Part shown: positions 42,801-50,824 of the stretch, piece by piece
Layout: each line of letters begins with the position of its first letter
Position numbering within the stretch: the first letter of the stretch is position 1
Origin: DASSFG01 sp035547915
GTDB lineage: Bacteria > Planctomycetota > Planctomycetia > Pirellulales > JAICIG01
Reading direction: 5' to 3'
NCBI GenBank assembly: GCA_035547915.1
Contig: DASZTS010000011.1
Span: 1-64,000, forward strand
Length of the DNA stretch: 64,000 nucleotides
Notes under the pieces: model-generated
Told to the model about the DNA's origin: nothing
What the model saw: the letters and a program-made list of their open reading frames with translations, nothing else
Database searches by the model: none
Program-made: the position numbers and the translations under genes

Positions 42801-43025
42801 TCCGAATTCTCCAGCGTCGCCAGCGGATTGTTCGCGGCCGCGGCGATGATCGATCCCGAGTGGAGCGTCGTGCAATACGAGAAGCTGCCGGCCGATTTGC
42901 CATACAACGCCCGGAATCGAATTCGCGGCGTGTTGATAGGCCTACTTTCCCAGCGGGACGAGGCACGCTGGCGAGTCGCCTCGCGCGAGTTGCGCATGCC
43001 GATGCCCTGGCACCCCATCGAGTAA
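39816..43025 (+). CDS. Large exported carboxypeptidase-regulatory-like protein
   Basis: The 1069-residue protein has a signal peptide (FRLFACVILGGAAVVGAAEG). Residues ~30-590 hold several Ig/transthyretin-like regulatory domains: LQGLVVDDRGQAVAGAQVVF, VRGMVREAVGGKPISDVMIGV, ARGRVIDGSGRPVPDVKV and VAGRIVDRQNRPVPRATVF, each followed by a DG(R)F-type strand. From ~595 it is all helical (LARRILQPALDGLGKVTDEQERSAVLRELAEID...) and resembles a TPR/HEAT solenoid. The start at 39816 has GGGGAGG upstream. It is probably a periplasmic or surface scaffold. The combination of a regulatory-like domain array and helical solenoid is lineage-specific; function unknown. Confidence 0.78.
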   Translation: MSMPANTGRVFRLFACVILGGAAVVGAAEGAPPAPLQGLVVDDRGQAVAGAQVVFSWWSGQKNQTVAAKSDEQGRFRLDAPPDMEGDVWPLGEIWAATRGRRLASERLFVDGEPPVDLRLVLPSAADVAVVVTGPDGEGVAGAQVTLPVAADPERNSRLVPEALHPFIEVTTDRAGRARIVALPRKELSVVRVVSTKFGSQSRYLTPPTDAEPPEIAISLRLAGRVRGQLIAPEPGVMEGCSVWVLSYPNDSNPAAGFTLAEATATSDKDGRFEIPAIGAGTIRHIVVVQKPGMSFLPELPAEVPVAVGRTAELTIPFKQAVRVRGMVREAVGGKPISDVMIGVNDGRSGSSSAPAVTGADGRFEFLRLPGPLQLYLQFSRPREIPGWFQHRTYQIEGGRKEVDLPPIELAQARGRVIDGSGRPVPDVKVEKVVAKFDFEGTQVENPAVWYTEPRELSTDAKGEFRAWVEVGSPYRVLLGVAGRAPQWTEWLAVAADAPAVFPDVVIGTLRSVAGRIVDRQNRPVPRATVFQSGDGPQRTEATSDDDGGFRLDGYQNDAAFLFAEKDGFRFHGEPLTLGDAEVRVVLTRTDEPPARRLATLAAADPAGEVALARRILQPALDGLGKVTDEQERSAVLRELAEIDPAAALERIQALALKGGRAEMLLVGIAKRLSAEDPDDAAALIESLDNAYSRAAAYVMATEALPASQRERRLEWIGKARLHLRGAGEPMMRTALTAYLARLMTESGDREEALKLITAIRPDVEKLPFDGQAAYVRGVAAEALASFDVTAALALIQDLKDDREYDRHHGNLARIVAPAHPAAAVGTLKQVRDDFQRDQYAVHVAPALATVDRAQADAAVALIGYLPMQAFAEGLMADALSKADPPAAVAQLERTYETLAKAASGDVPQKYGFQAAPVLAAWFLPVVEKLAPDRVEEFVFRALALRTPLSRQGDRAQPILLSRAYLAMFLARYDRELARGLYGDLPAEALENLDASEFSSVASGLFAAAAMIDPEWSVVQYEKLPADLPYNARNRIRGVLIGLLSQRDEARWRVASRELRMPMPWHPIE

Positions 43026-43037
43026 AGCCGGCGGATC

Positions 43038-45077
43038 CTACAACTCCGAGTCCATCCCGAAGCGGCCGGCCAGACTGGCGACGACGGCCAGCAGCTCGGC
43101 CGGTTCGACCGGCTTGGGAAGGTGTATCTGGTAGCCCGACTGGATGCTGCGGATACGGTCTTCCGCGCGAGCGAAGGCGGTCAGTGCGATGGCCGGGGTG
43201 CGGTAGCCGTGTGTGCGCACGTCGCGCATGAAAGCATAGCCGTCCCGTTCGGGCATGCCGATGTCGCTGACGATGACGTCGGGATCGAACGTGGGCAAGA
43301 GCGACTGCGCTTCGCTAGCCGAGGCTGCCAGGGCTAGCGTCGCGCCACACTCGGTCAGATACCGCCGCACCAGATCGCGTGCGTCGGGCTCGTCGTCGAC
43401 GACCAGCACCTTGACGCCGGCCAGCTTCTCGGGGTTCCACTCCAACGGGGCCGGCGCCGCGGGGGCCGGGGCACGGCCGCTTTTGCCCTTGGCCGCGCGC
43501 AGCGGCAGGCGGATGACGAATGTGGCTCCGCGCCCCTCCCCTTCGCTGCGTGCGTGCACCGTACCCCCGTGCAACTCGACGAGGTTTTTGACGATCGAGA
43601 GGCCGATTCCCAGTCCGCCGTGCTTGCGCCGGATCGAGCCGTCGGCCTGGCTGAAGCGGTCGAACAAACGAGGCAAGAACTCCGGATCGATCCCCTCGCC
43701 CGAATCGCTGACGCTGACCTCCACGTACGAGCTCACGCGCTCGGTGAGGACCTGGATCCGGCCCCCCCTGGGCGTGAATTTGATGGCATTAGTGAGCAGG
43801 TTCCAAAAGATCTGTTGCAACCGCCCCGCGTCGCCGCTCACCGGCCCCGCGTGGGAATCGATAATCTTCACGACGCGAATCTGCTTCGCTTCCGCCGCCG
43901 GCCGGACCGTTTCCAAGGTGGCATGCAACACATCGGCCAGATCGACCGGTTGGACGTCGAGCCGCACCTTGCCCGAGATGATGCGGCTCATATCGAGCAG
44001 ATCCTCGATGAGCTGCATCTGCACGCGCACATTCCGATCGATGACGGCGATTCCCTCCTGGATCGTGGCCGCGTCGCAGGTCTTCATCGTCAGGATCTGG
44101 GTCCAACCGAAAATGGCATTCAGCGGCGTGCGCAACTCGTGGCTGAGTGTCGCCAGGAACTCGTCCTTCATGCGGCTGGCCCGTTCGGCTTCCATGCGGG
44201 CCGCTCGCTCGCTTTCGAGCAGCAGCTTTCTCTCCTCGCGCCGCCGCCGTTCTTCGGTGATGTCTTGCGTTGTGCCGTCGAAGCGCAGAGGTTCGTTCGC
44301 TTCGTTGTGGTAGGTCCTGCCGGTGGCCCGCAGCCAGCGGATCTCTTCCTGCGACGACACGGTCCGATACTCGATGTCGTAGACCTCGTCTCGATGGATA
44401 CAGTCGTCGATCGCCTGGCGGACGCGTTCGCGATCTTCCACGTGGACGATGGAATAGAAGAGGTCGATATCGACCTCCTCCTCGGCCGACAGCCAAAAGT
44501 GCTCTTTGCAGCGGTCGTTCCAGTCGAGCTTGCCCAGGGACATATCGAAATGGAACGTCCCCAACCCCGAGGCATCGATGGCGAGCGCGAGCTGCTCTTG
44601 CAACTCACGGGCCCGCGCCTCAGCGCGGCGGATCTCTTCGATCTGGTCGCGAATCTGGTACTGCCGCTCGCGTCCGCGCACGGCTGCCATCAGGGCGCTC
44701 AGCACGGAGCGGGTCGGGGCCGGGCGCTCCAGCAGCATCACGTTTCCCAGCGACTCGACCACATGCGCGGCGAGTACGGATCGTGAGGCACCGTGAGCCA
44801 GCAGGACGATGGGCAACTGCGACCAGGAAGCCTGCGCACTTAATACATCAATGAGCCGCTGGATGCCGAGCGCCGCCAGCGTCTCTTCGGTGAGCAGGAT
44901 CGCGCCCGCGCCTTCGGCGATCTCCGCGATCACATGTTCCAGGTCGCGGCAGATGGAACACGCGAGGCCACCCTTGGCCAGCAGTGCGGCAGACACTTCC
45001 CCGTCTCGCTTCGTGGGCGGAACGACGAGGACCCGTCTCTCTCGCTGCGCAGTTGTGGCCGCCGACATCGGAGTCAC
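43038..45077 (-). CDS. Hybrid histidine kinase with degenerate N-terminal receiver
   Basis: The 679-residue cytoplasmic protein has a receiver-like N-terminus (12-125) lacking the phospho-Asp (AILLTEE at its position), a short coiled coil, a PAS/PAC domain (~165-285), a HisKA domain with SHELRTPLNAI, an HATPase domain (NLLTNAIKF, DSGEGI, GGLGIGLSIV), and a C-terminal receiver with phospho-Asp in VIVSDIGMPERDG and Lys in HLPKPVEP. The order predicts sensing by PAS, autophosphorylation, and phosphorelay to the C-terminal receiver. The gene overlaps the KaiC-like gene by 4 bp (ATGA), so the two are translationally coupled. No DNA-binding output domain is present; the target is unknown. Confidence 0.92.
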   Translation of the reverse strand: MTPMSAATTAQRERRVLVVPPTKRDGEVSAALLAKGGLACSICRDLEHVIAEIAEGAGAILLTEETLAALGIQRLIDVLSAQASWSQLPIVLLAHGASRSVLAAHVVESLGNVMLLERPAPTRSVLSALMAAVRGRERQYQIRDQIEEIRRAEARARELQEQLALAIDASGLGTFHFDMSLGKLDWNDRCKEHFWLSAEEEVDIDLFYSIVHVEDRERVRQAIDDCIHRDEVYDIEYRTVSSQEEIRWLRATGRTYHNEANEPLRFDGTTQDITEERRRREERKLLLESERAARMEAERASRMKDEFLATLSHELRTPLNAIFGWTQILTMKTCDAATIQEGIAVIDRNVRVQMQLIEDLLDMSRIISGKVRLDVQPVDLADVLHATLETVRPAAEAKQIRVVKIIDSHAGPVSGDAGRLQQIFWNLLTNAIKFTPRGGRIQVLTERVSSYVEVSVSDSGEGIDPEFLPRLFDRFSQADGSIRRKHGGLGIGLSIVKNLVELHGGTVHARSEGEGRGATFVIRLPLRAAKGKSGRAPAPAAPAPLEWNPEKLAGVKVLVVDDEPDARDLVRRYLTECGATLALAASASEAQSLLPTFDPDVIVSDIGMPERDGYAFMRDVRTHGYRTPAIALTAFARAEDRIRSIQSGYQIHLPKPVEPAELLAVVASLAGRFGMDSEL

Positions 45078-46564
45078 CGTGAATTCGAGTCTATCGATAT
45101 TTCTTTCGGAATTCCGCTGAGGATTCCGCGGAACTTCACGAGCGGCTCGCTCAGGTGGATGCCCCGTTCGTCGAACATCAGCTCGCGAATGCTCTCTTCG
45201 TGGGCCCCGCTCCGCTTCTTGACCACGGAAACGGCCTTCTTCACCTTGCCGGCGTACTCGAAGTAGCGAAAAAACACCACCGAATCGGCCAGATAGCTCG
45301 TGTCGATGGGGGACCGCATCTGGTCCCCGACCATCCCGTGCTGAGCGGTTACGAGCAACGTCGTGACGCCTTGGCGGCCGAGATAGGTGAGCAGCTCGTG
45401 CAGTTGGATCGTGAGAAACTGCTCCTCGGGCATCGCGTTCAGGTAGCCGTTCAGGCTATCGACGACCACGACCCGAGCCCCGTCGACTTCCACGGCTTCG
45501 CGCACCAGGTAGGCGAACTCGCCGGGCGAAACCTCGGCCGGATCGATCTGCTGGATGTGCACCTTGCCCGCCGTTCGCCCCTCTCGGAGAGGAATGCCTA
45601 GTGATGCACTACGGGCCTCCAACGTGGCAATACTCTCGTCGAAGGCGAAGATAGCCGCATGGTCGCCGCGCTGCGCGGCGGCGACGGCATACTGCACGGC
45701 GATCGTCGATTTGCCCGATCCGGCGGGCCCCATCAGGAGGGTGCTCGTGCCGCGAGCGGGGCCGCCCCCCAGCAGGGCGTCGAGCGCCGCGACTCCGCTC
45801 TTGATGCACTCGGCGGTGAAGGGTGTCTGGTGATCGACCGCCACCAGGCGCGGAAAGACGCGCAAGCCGCCGCGCACGATGTTGAAGTCGTGGTAGCCGC
45901 CGCGAAAATCGGTGCCCCGCATCTTGATCACCCGCAACCGCCGCCGATCCGCCCCGTAGAGCGGCGCGAGCTGCTCCAGCGAGATCACCCCGTGGGCGAT
46001 GCTTTGCAGGTGCAAGTCTGACCCCTCCGACGTCCGGTCATCGAGCAGCATGGCCGTGCAATCGCGGCCATTGAAGAACTGTTTGAGGGCCAGGATCTCG
46101 CGGCGGTACCGCAAGGAACTCTGCGCGAGCAGGCGCATCTCAGAGAGCGAATCGAAGATGACGCGCGAGGGATTGGTCTTCTCGACGGCCGCTAGGATGC
46201 GACGTGTCGTTTCGTGCAGCTCGACCTCGGCCGTCGGATACATGGTGACTTGGCCGTCGCCATCCAAGCCATTTTGACTGTCGATCAGCTCGACGATTTC
46301 TATACCGTCCAGCGACCAGCCGTGAGAAGCCGCACCCGCCAGCAATTCCTCTTTGGTTTCTGAGAGCGTGATATACAGGACTTTCTCGCCACGCGAGACA
46401 CCTTCCATGAGGTATTGCAAGGAGAGCGTGGTTTTTCCCGAACCGGGGTTGCCGTCGACCAGATAAAGTCGATTGGGCAACAGGCCGCCGCAGAGCACGT
46501 CGTCGAGGCCAGCGATGCCCGTTTTCGACCGCTCGACATCGGCGCGCAACAAGTTCTCTACCAT
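45074..46564 (-). CDS. KaiC-like double RecA-domain ATPase
   Basis: The 496-residue protein has two RecA/KaiC domains: P-loop 1 GNPGSGKTT (38-46), LSETKEEL catalytic-Glu region and VIFDSLSEMRL Walker B; P-loop 2 GPAGSGKST, FAFDES and VVVVDSLNGYL. ATP binding and hydrolysis are expected in both. Cyanobacterial KaiC needs KaiA/KaiB for rhythm; neither is present, so it is more likely a signalling ATPase of the non-circadian KaiC-like type. It is the first gene of a pair with a hybrid kinase and overlaps it by 4 bp. It may act on or respond to that kinase. Confidence 0.9.
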   Translation of the reverse strand: MVENLLRADVERSKTGIAGLDDVLCGGLLPNRLYLVDGNPGSGKTTLSLQYLMEGVSRGEKVLYITLSETKEELLAGAASHGWSLDGIEIVELIDSQNGLDGDGQVTMYPTAEVELHETTRRILAAVEKTNPSRVIFDSLSEMRLLAQSSLRYRREILALKQFFNGRDCTAMLLDDRTSEGSDLHLQSIAHGVISLEQLAPLYGADRRRLRVIKMRGTDFRGGYHDFNIVRGGLRVFPRLVAVDHQTPFTAECIKSGVAALDALLGGGPARGTSTLLMGPAGSGKSTIAVQYAVAAAQRGDHAAIFAFDESIATLEARSASLGIPLREGRTAGKVHIQQIDPAEVSPGEFAYLVREAVEVDGARVVVVDSLNGYLNAMPEEQFLTIQLHELLTYLGRQGVTTLLVTAQHGMVGDQMRSPIDTSYLADSVVFFRYFEYAGKVKKAVSVVKKRSGAHEESIRELMFDERGIHLSEPLVKFRGILSGIPKEISIDSNSR

Positions 46565-46997
46565 AGTCGTCCGTTGATTGTTCCTCTTTTTTTTGATTTC
46601 TGGTTCTGGCTGGCGTCGCGGCGGCCGCGCGCGGCATCATTGTACTGAACGCAGGGAGGATGCGGTTCCCGGCCGGACGACGACGGTGAATTGGTCGGGT
46701 GTTGACCGCCGCCGTCTATAGAAACGTGCCGGCGCGTCGTCCAAACGCGCAGAATTTCACTCTCCGCCCTGTGATTTTCCACGCCTTGGGAGGCAGACCC
46801 CGCCCGTTGAATGACGCCGGGCGCGGCCGCTCAAGAGAATCGGCCTCTGGCCGTGTCATTTAAAGTATGCGGTGCGCCGCGCCGCTGCAATGGCTTTTTT
46901 GGGAACGGAACCTCAAAAGCGTCTTGAATCGATCGTACGCGCGAGACGGCTGGACGGGCCAGGTTTCTCAACCCACCCCCGCTTTCAAGACGGTTCG
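46565..46997. other. No gene recognised
   Basis: About 430 bases between the KaiC-like gene start and the PQQ-propeller gene end (both minus strand). It should hold the KaiC-like promoter. No structured RNA or repeat was recognised. Confidence 0.45.
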
Positions 46998-48308
46998 TCA
47001 GCGGGCGTCCTCGCCGATGGCGTACAGCCATTCTTGTCGCGCTTCGCCGTTGCGCTGCGCGACGCGCATATAGATATGCCCGCCGCAGACGGCCGGCGTG
47101 GCATAAACGTCCTCGCCCAAGTGGTTCTGGGCGATCGACTCGAACTTTTCGGCGCTGGCTCTGAAGATGAACGTGTCTCCTTCCTGGTTCGTCGCCATAA
47201 TCCGATCGCCCACGAGCACGAGCGATGCGTTGAAGGTGCCGCCCAGCCGCGACTTCCAAAGCTCTTCGCCGGTCGAGGCCCGCCAGCAGATGGCCACGCC
47301 GGCATCGGTGACCGTGTAGAGCCGCCCGTCGTAGACCAGCATCGACGGGACGTACGTCTGCACCTTGTTCTGCCATGCCACCTGGCCCGAACCGTCGCCA
47401 CGCACGGCCACCGTCAACTTTTCCGGGTAGCCGCCGCTGGCGAAGACGAGCGTCCCGTCGGTGACGATCGAGCCGACGCACTCCGTGGTCGAGCCCTCGA
47501 TCTCCCACAGGCGTTTGCCGGTGAACGGATCGAAACTTGAAACGTGGTCACAGCCGGCCACGAGCAGTTGGTCGCGGCCCGCCACCTTGAGCACAGCGGG
47601 CGAGGTGTAGTTCGGCTGTTGCGGTCGAGACTGCTGCCAGACGATCTTGCCGTCGCGGCGATCGAGCGCGGCGACCAGGCCGCCAGCCTTGTTGTCAGTG
47701 GATACGAGCACGAGCGACTCGTAGACGGCGGGTGACGAGCCAAAACCCTGGTGGGTGACGAAATCGGAAACCTTGGTCTGCCAGAGTTGCCGGCCCTTCA
47801 GATCGAGCGCGGTGGTGTAGATCGCCCCGTCATGCAGGAAGTTGACAAACAGCCGTTCGCCGTCGCTGGCCACCGTGGCGGAGGCTTGCGAACTCTTTTG
47901 ATGCCCTTTCCGCTCCAGCCCCCCGACGTGGACGTCGGTTTTCCACAGCCGGTTTCCCGTGCGGCGGTCGTAACAGAGGACCGATTGGATTTCTCGCGTT
48001 TCATCGGCCGTGGGAATCAACACGCGGTTGCCGACCACGGTGGGCGAGGCATGCCCGCGGCCGGGGATCTCGGCTTTCCACAGAATGTTCTCCGTCTCGC
48101 TCCAATGCAGCGGCAGCTTCTGACCCGAGGCGCCAATGCCGTTCCGCTCGGGTCCGCGCCACCAAGGCCAATCGGTCGGCACCGGCTGCGGAGCGGTGCG
48201 CGAGGCGGGCGCATCGGCCCCGACGGCAGGCGGCACGTCGAGCCGGCCCGTCGCGGGAACCAAGCAGACGAGTAGCACGAGACCCCAATACTTTTTCGCC
48301 AGGCGCAT
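46998..48308 (-). CDS. Exported PQQ-like beta-propeller protein
   Basis: The 436-residue protein has a signal peptide (MRLAKKYWGLVLLVCLVPATG) and a WPWWRGPERNGIG start typical of planctomycete PQQ-repeat proteins. Repeated blade motifs include VLCYDRRTGNRLWKTDV, LDLKGRQLWQTKV, LDRRDGKIVWQQS, FDPFTGKRLWEIEG and WRASTGEELWKSRLGG. This is the BamB/PQQ-dehydrogenase-like eight-bladed fold, but no dehydrogenase catalytic residues are seen, so a binding/scaffold role is likelier than catalysis. AGGAGG precedes the ATG at 48308. Confidence 0.88.
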   Translation of the reverse strand: MRLAKKYWGLVLLVCLVPATGRLDVPPAVGADAPASRTAPQPVPTDWPWWRGPERNGIGASGQKLPLHWSETENILWKAEIPGRGHASPTVVGNRVLIPTADETREIQSVLCYDRRTGNRLWKTDVHVGGLERKGHQKSSQASATVASDGERLFVNFLHDGAIYTTALDLKGRQLWQTKVSDFVTHQGFGSSPAVYESLVLVSTDNKAGGLVAALDRRDGKIVWQQSRPQQPNYTSPAVLKVAGRDQLLVAGCDHVSSFDPFTGKRLWEIEGSTTECVGSIVTDGTLVFASGGYPEKLTVAVRGDGSGQVAWQNKVQTYVPSMLVYDGRLYTVTDAGVAICWRASTGEELWKSRLGGTFNASLVLVGDRIMATNQEGDTFIFRASAEKFESIAQNHLGEDVYATPAVCGGHIYMRVAQRNGEARQEWLYAIGEDAR

Positions 48309-48614
48309 GCCGGTCCTCCTCGCAATGGAATCGATCTCGCCCGTGCCTACCGACAACATGCCCTTTTTTTGAGAAGCGCATCGCCGGTCGATCGGCACCG
48401 CGCCCCGCGCGGCTCTGGAAGAGGCGAGAAAAACTCCCAGTCTTTGCCAATGTCACAAGGTAACGCGGCGAATCATACCAGGGCAACCCGCTCGGCCCAA
48501 CTTGACATGACGAAGTGGGTTGAGAGCAACGGTTGTATTCAATTTGCGGCGCACGGCTAGCCGACAAGCTTTTAGGGGAGTTTTACGTCTTACGATCTTC
48601 GCGGGGATACACCT
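48309..48614. other. Divergent intergenic region, nothing recognised
   Basis: About 305 bases between the PQQ-propeller gene and a small lipoprotein gene. No promoter or repeat could be assigned with confidence. Confidence 0.4.
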
Positions 48615-49211
48615 ATGTCTCGACGATGCCGGTTGCCTCGATGCGCCGTGGCGTGCGTCGCTTGGTACTTGGCGGCCGCGGCAGGCTGTAGTCTGCACCA
48701 CTGCGACTACGAGCCGGGTGAGGCGGTCGGTTTGCGTGTCGCCTGCGATCCTTACGCGGCGAAGGTGTATCGCCGTCATCCTTGCCGGATACCGGGGCGC
48801 GATCCGCGCATCCCCGGCCCGCGCATCGTGACGACCTTGCCCGCCGCGCCGGAAGCGGCCGGCCCGGGATATTTCAACCCGGTGCCCACCTATCCGGTGT
48901 TCGGCCCGCGGTCGGAAGAGCCTGACGGTCTCGAGCCGGACATGCAGCAGCTCGATCCGGACGATGGCACGATCGAAGGCGAAATGCTGCCTCCCCCGGC
49001 CATGTCGGCCGAGCGCCCTGCATCGGACGACGAAGAGGAAGAGTCGGACGAAGATGAGTCGGGCGGTTTGAGACTGGCGGCGCCTCAGCAGTCGATGCGT
49101 CAGGCCGGCTGGAGACCCGCCCGCAGGCAGGCAGCCGAACCGGAAACGGCCACTCGGCCGTGTGCGACATGCACTGTCCGGTTCAGGCAACGGACCACGA
49201 CGGCGCAATAG
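48615..49211 (+). CDS. Putative lipoprotein with acidic low-complexity region
   Basis: The 198-residue product has a leader ending LAAAAGC, a lipobox with Cys at about 25. The mature part is Pro-rich, with several Cys and His near the N-terminus (LHHCDYEPGEAVGLRVACDPY), and a strongly acidic stretch (SDDEEEESDEDESGG, ~136-151). A C-terminal CATCTVRFRQR follows. No domain is recognised. GGGG 7 nt upstream of the ATG is a weak ribosome binding site. Function unknown. Confidence 0.6.
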   Translation: MSRRCRLPRCAVACVAWYLAAAAGCSLHHCDYEPGEAVGLRVACDPYAAKVYRRHPCRIPGRDPRIPGPRIVTTLPAAPEAAGPGYFNPVPTYPVFGPRSEEPDGLEPDMQQLDPDDGTIEGEMLPPPAMSAERPASDDEEEESDEDESGGLRLAAPQQSMRQAGWRPARRQAAEPETATRPCATCTVRFRQRTTTAQ

Positions 49212-49432
49212 GTCGAGCACGGCGAATTCACCAGACTTTACCCACACGGCACGCCGCGTAGAGGTGTGACAAGCTGGGCAGCCTGTACTGCCGGCATGTC
49301 CAGCCCTTAAGCACCTTCAAACGGGCAACCGATTTAGTTCGCAAGTCGCCGTAACCGGCCCCGTCAAGCAGGAGTCTTTGCCTGACGGAGTTTGTACGGC
49401 GCATACCGCTCGGTTCCGTTTTACCTGCGGCG

Positions 49433-50803
49433 ATGCACTACATGAACTACCGATCGAGCCGATTGTTGGCGGGCTTTGGTTACGCGCTCGGGGGTTGGCT
49501 GTGGCTTACTTCCTTCGTGGGCGGGTTGCCGTCCGCCCAGGGACAGGAGACGCGGCGCAGCGCGCTGGTGCTCGCCGTCGAGCACGCCCGCGCGTCGATC
49601 GTGAATATCCACGGCGAAAAGACGCTGCCGCCGGAGAATCCGTACCCGGATAAGAACGGCGTCAAGAGCGAAGCCAAGCGTGTCAACGGCATGGGCACGG
49701 GCGTCATCGTCGACGAGCGTGGCTACATTCTCACCAACTTTCACGTCGTCGACGGCGTGAAGAAGATCACGGTGACCACGGCCGACCGCGAAACGTATAT
49801 CGCCCAACTCATATCGCGCGATACCAAGACCGACCTGGCCGTCATCAAGATCGATTCGCGGGCGAAATTGCCGGTGATCGACATCGGCACGTCGAGCGAT
49901 TTGATGCCCGGCGAGACGGTGATCGCCGTAGGCAATGCCTACGGCTATGAACACACGGTCACACGCGGCATCGTCAGCGCCTTGCACCGCACGGTGCAGG
50001 TGAGTGACGCACAGAACTACGAAGACCTGATTCAGACCGACGCCAGCATTAACCCGGGCAACTCGGGCGGGCCGCTGTTGAACATCGAAGGTCGCATGAT
50101 CGGCCTGAACGTGGCGGTGCGTGCGGGTGCCCAGGGTATCGGCTTCGCCATTCCGGCCGACAAGGTGCTGCTCACCGCGGCCGACCTGCTCAGCACGCGG
50201 CGACTGGACCACACCTGGCACGGGCTGATCGCCAAAACGGCGATCGAAGATGAGTGCGTGGTGGTGGAAGCCGTCGACGATCAGAGTCCGGCCGCCGAAA
50301 GCGGCTTGCAGTCGGGCGACATCATCCGTGCCGTGGGACGTCAGCACGTCAGCCGGGCACTCGATCTGGAACGGGCTCTGCTCGGACACCATCCAGGCGA
50401 GAAGATCGCCGTCGAGGCCGAACGCGGTGGACAGCGGATGACCGTCAACCTGGTGCTGGCGTCGGTGCCTGAGGCGACCGAGGAGCCGAGTGATCCGGTG
50501 TGGGACGTGGTGGGCATCGCGGCCCGGCCGATCTCGGCCAAGCAATTTCAGCGTCACCACCGCACGCGTTATCACGGCGGCCTGCTCATCGAAGAAGTCC
50601 GTCCCGACAGCCCGGCCGCCAAACAAGGCATCCGTCGCGGAGATGTGCTGGTGGGCATGCACATCTGGGAAACGGTATCGCTCGAGAACCTGACCTACAT
50701 CCTCAATCGGACCGATCTGGCGAGCCTGGAGCCGCTCAAGTTCCTCATCTTGCGGGAGAACGAGCCGCAGACGCTGTATGGGTACCTGCAACTCACGCGG
50801 TAG
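49433..50803 (+). CDS. HtrA/DegP-like serine protease with two PDZ domains
   Basis: The 456-residue exported protease has a signal peptide (to about 37), a trypsin-like domain with the full triad His104 (TNFHVV), Asp134 (KTDLAVIKI) and Ser211 (GNSGGPLL), then two PDZ domains (about 265-345, ECVVVEAVDDQSPAAESGLQSGDIIRAVG, and ~380-455, GLLIEEVRPDSPAAKQGIRRGDVLVGM). This is the DegP/DegQ architecture, acting in the periplasm on misfolded envelope proteins and often oligomeric. Met4 is an alternative start. It stands alone; no rseP or sigma-E gene is adjacent. Confidence 0.93.
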   Translation: MHYMNYRSSRLLAGFGYALGGWLWLTSFVGGLPSAQGQETRRSALVLAVEHARASIVNIHGEKTLPPENPYPDKNGVKSEAKRVNGMGTGVIVDERGYILTNFHVVDGVKKITVTTADRETYIAQLISRDTKTDLAVIKIDSRAKLPVIDIGTSSDLMPGETVIAVGNAYGYEHTVTRGIVSALHRTVQVSDAQNYEDLIQTDASINPGNSGGPLLNIEGRMIGLNVAVRAGAQGIGFAIPADKVLLTAADLLSTRRLDHTWHGLIAKTAIEDECVVVEAVDDQSPAAESGLQSGDIIRAVGRQHVSRALDLERALLGHHPGEKIAVEAERGGQRMTVNLVLASVPEATEEPSDPVWDVVGIAARPISAKQFQRHHRTRYHGGLLIEEVRPDSPAAKQGIRRGDVLVGMHIWETVSLENLTYILNRTDLASLEPLKFLILRENEPQTLYGYLQLTR

Positions 50804-50824
50804 CACGTGAGACGATCGCGAGAG

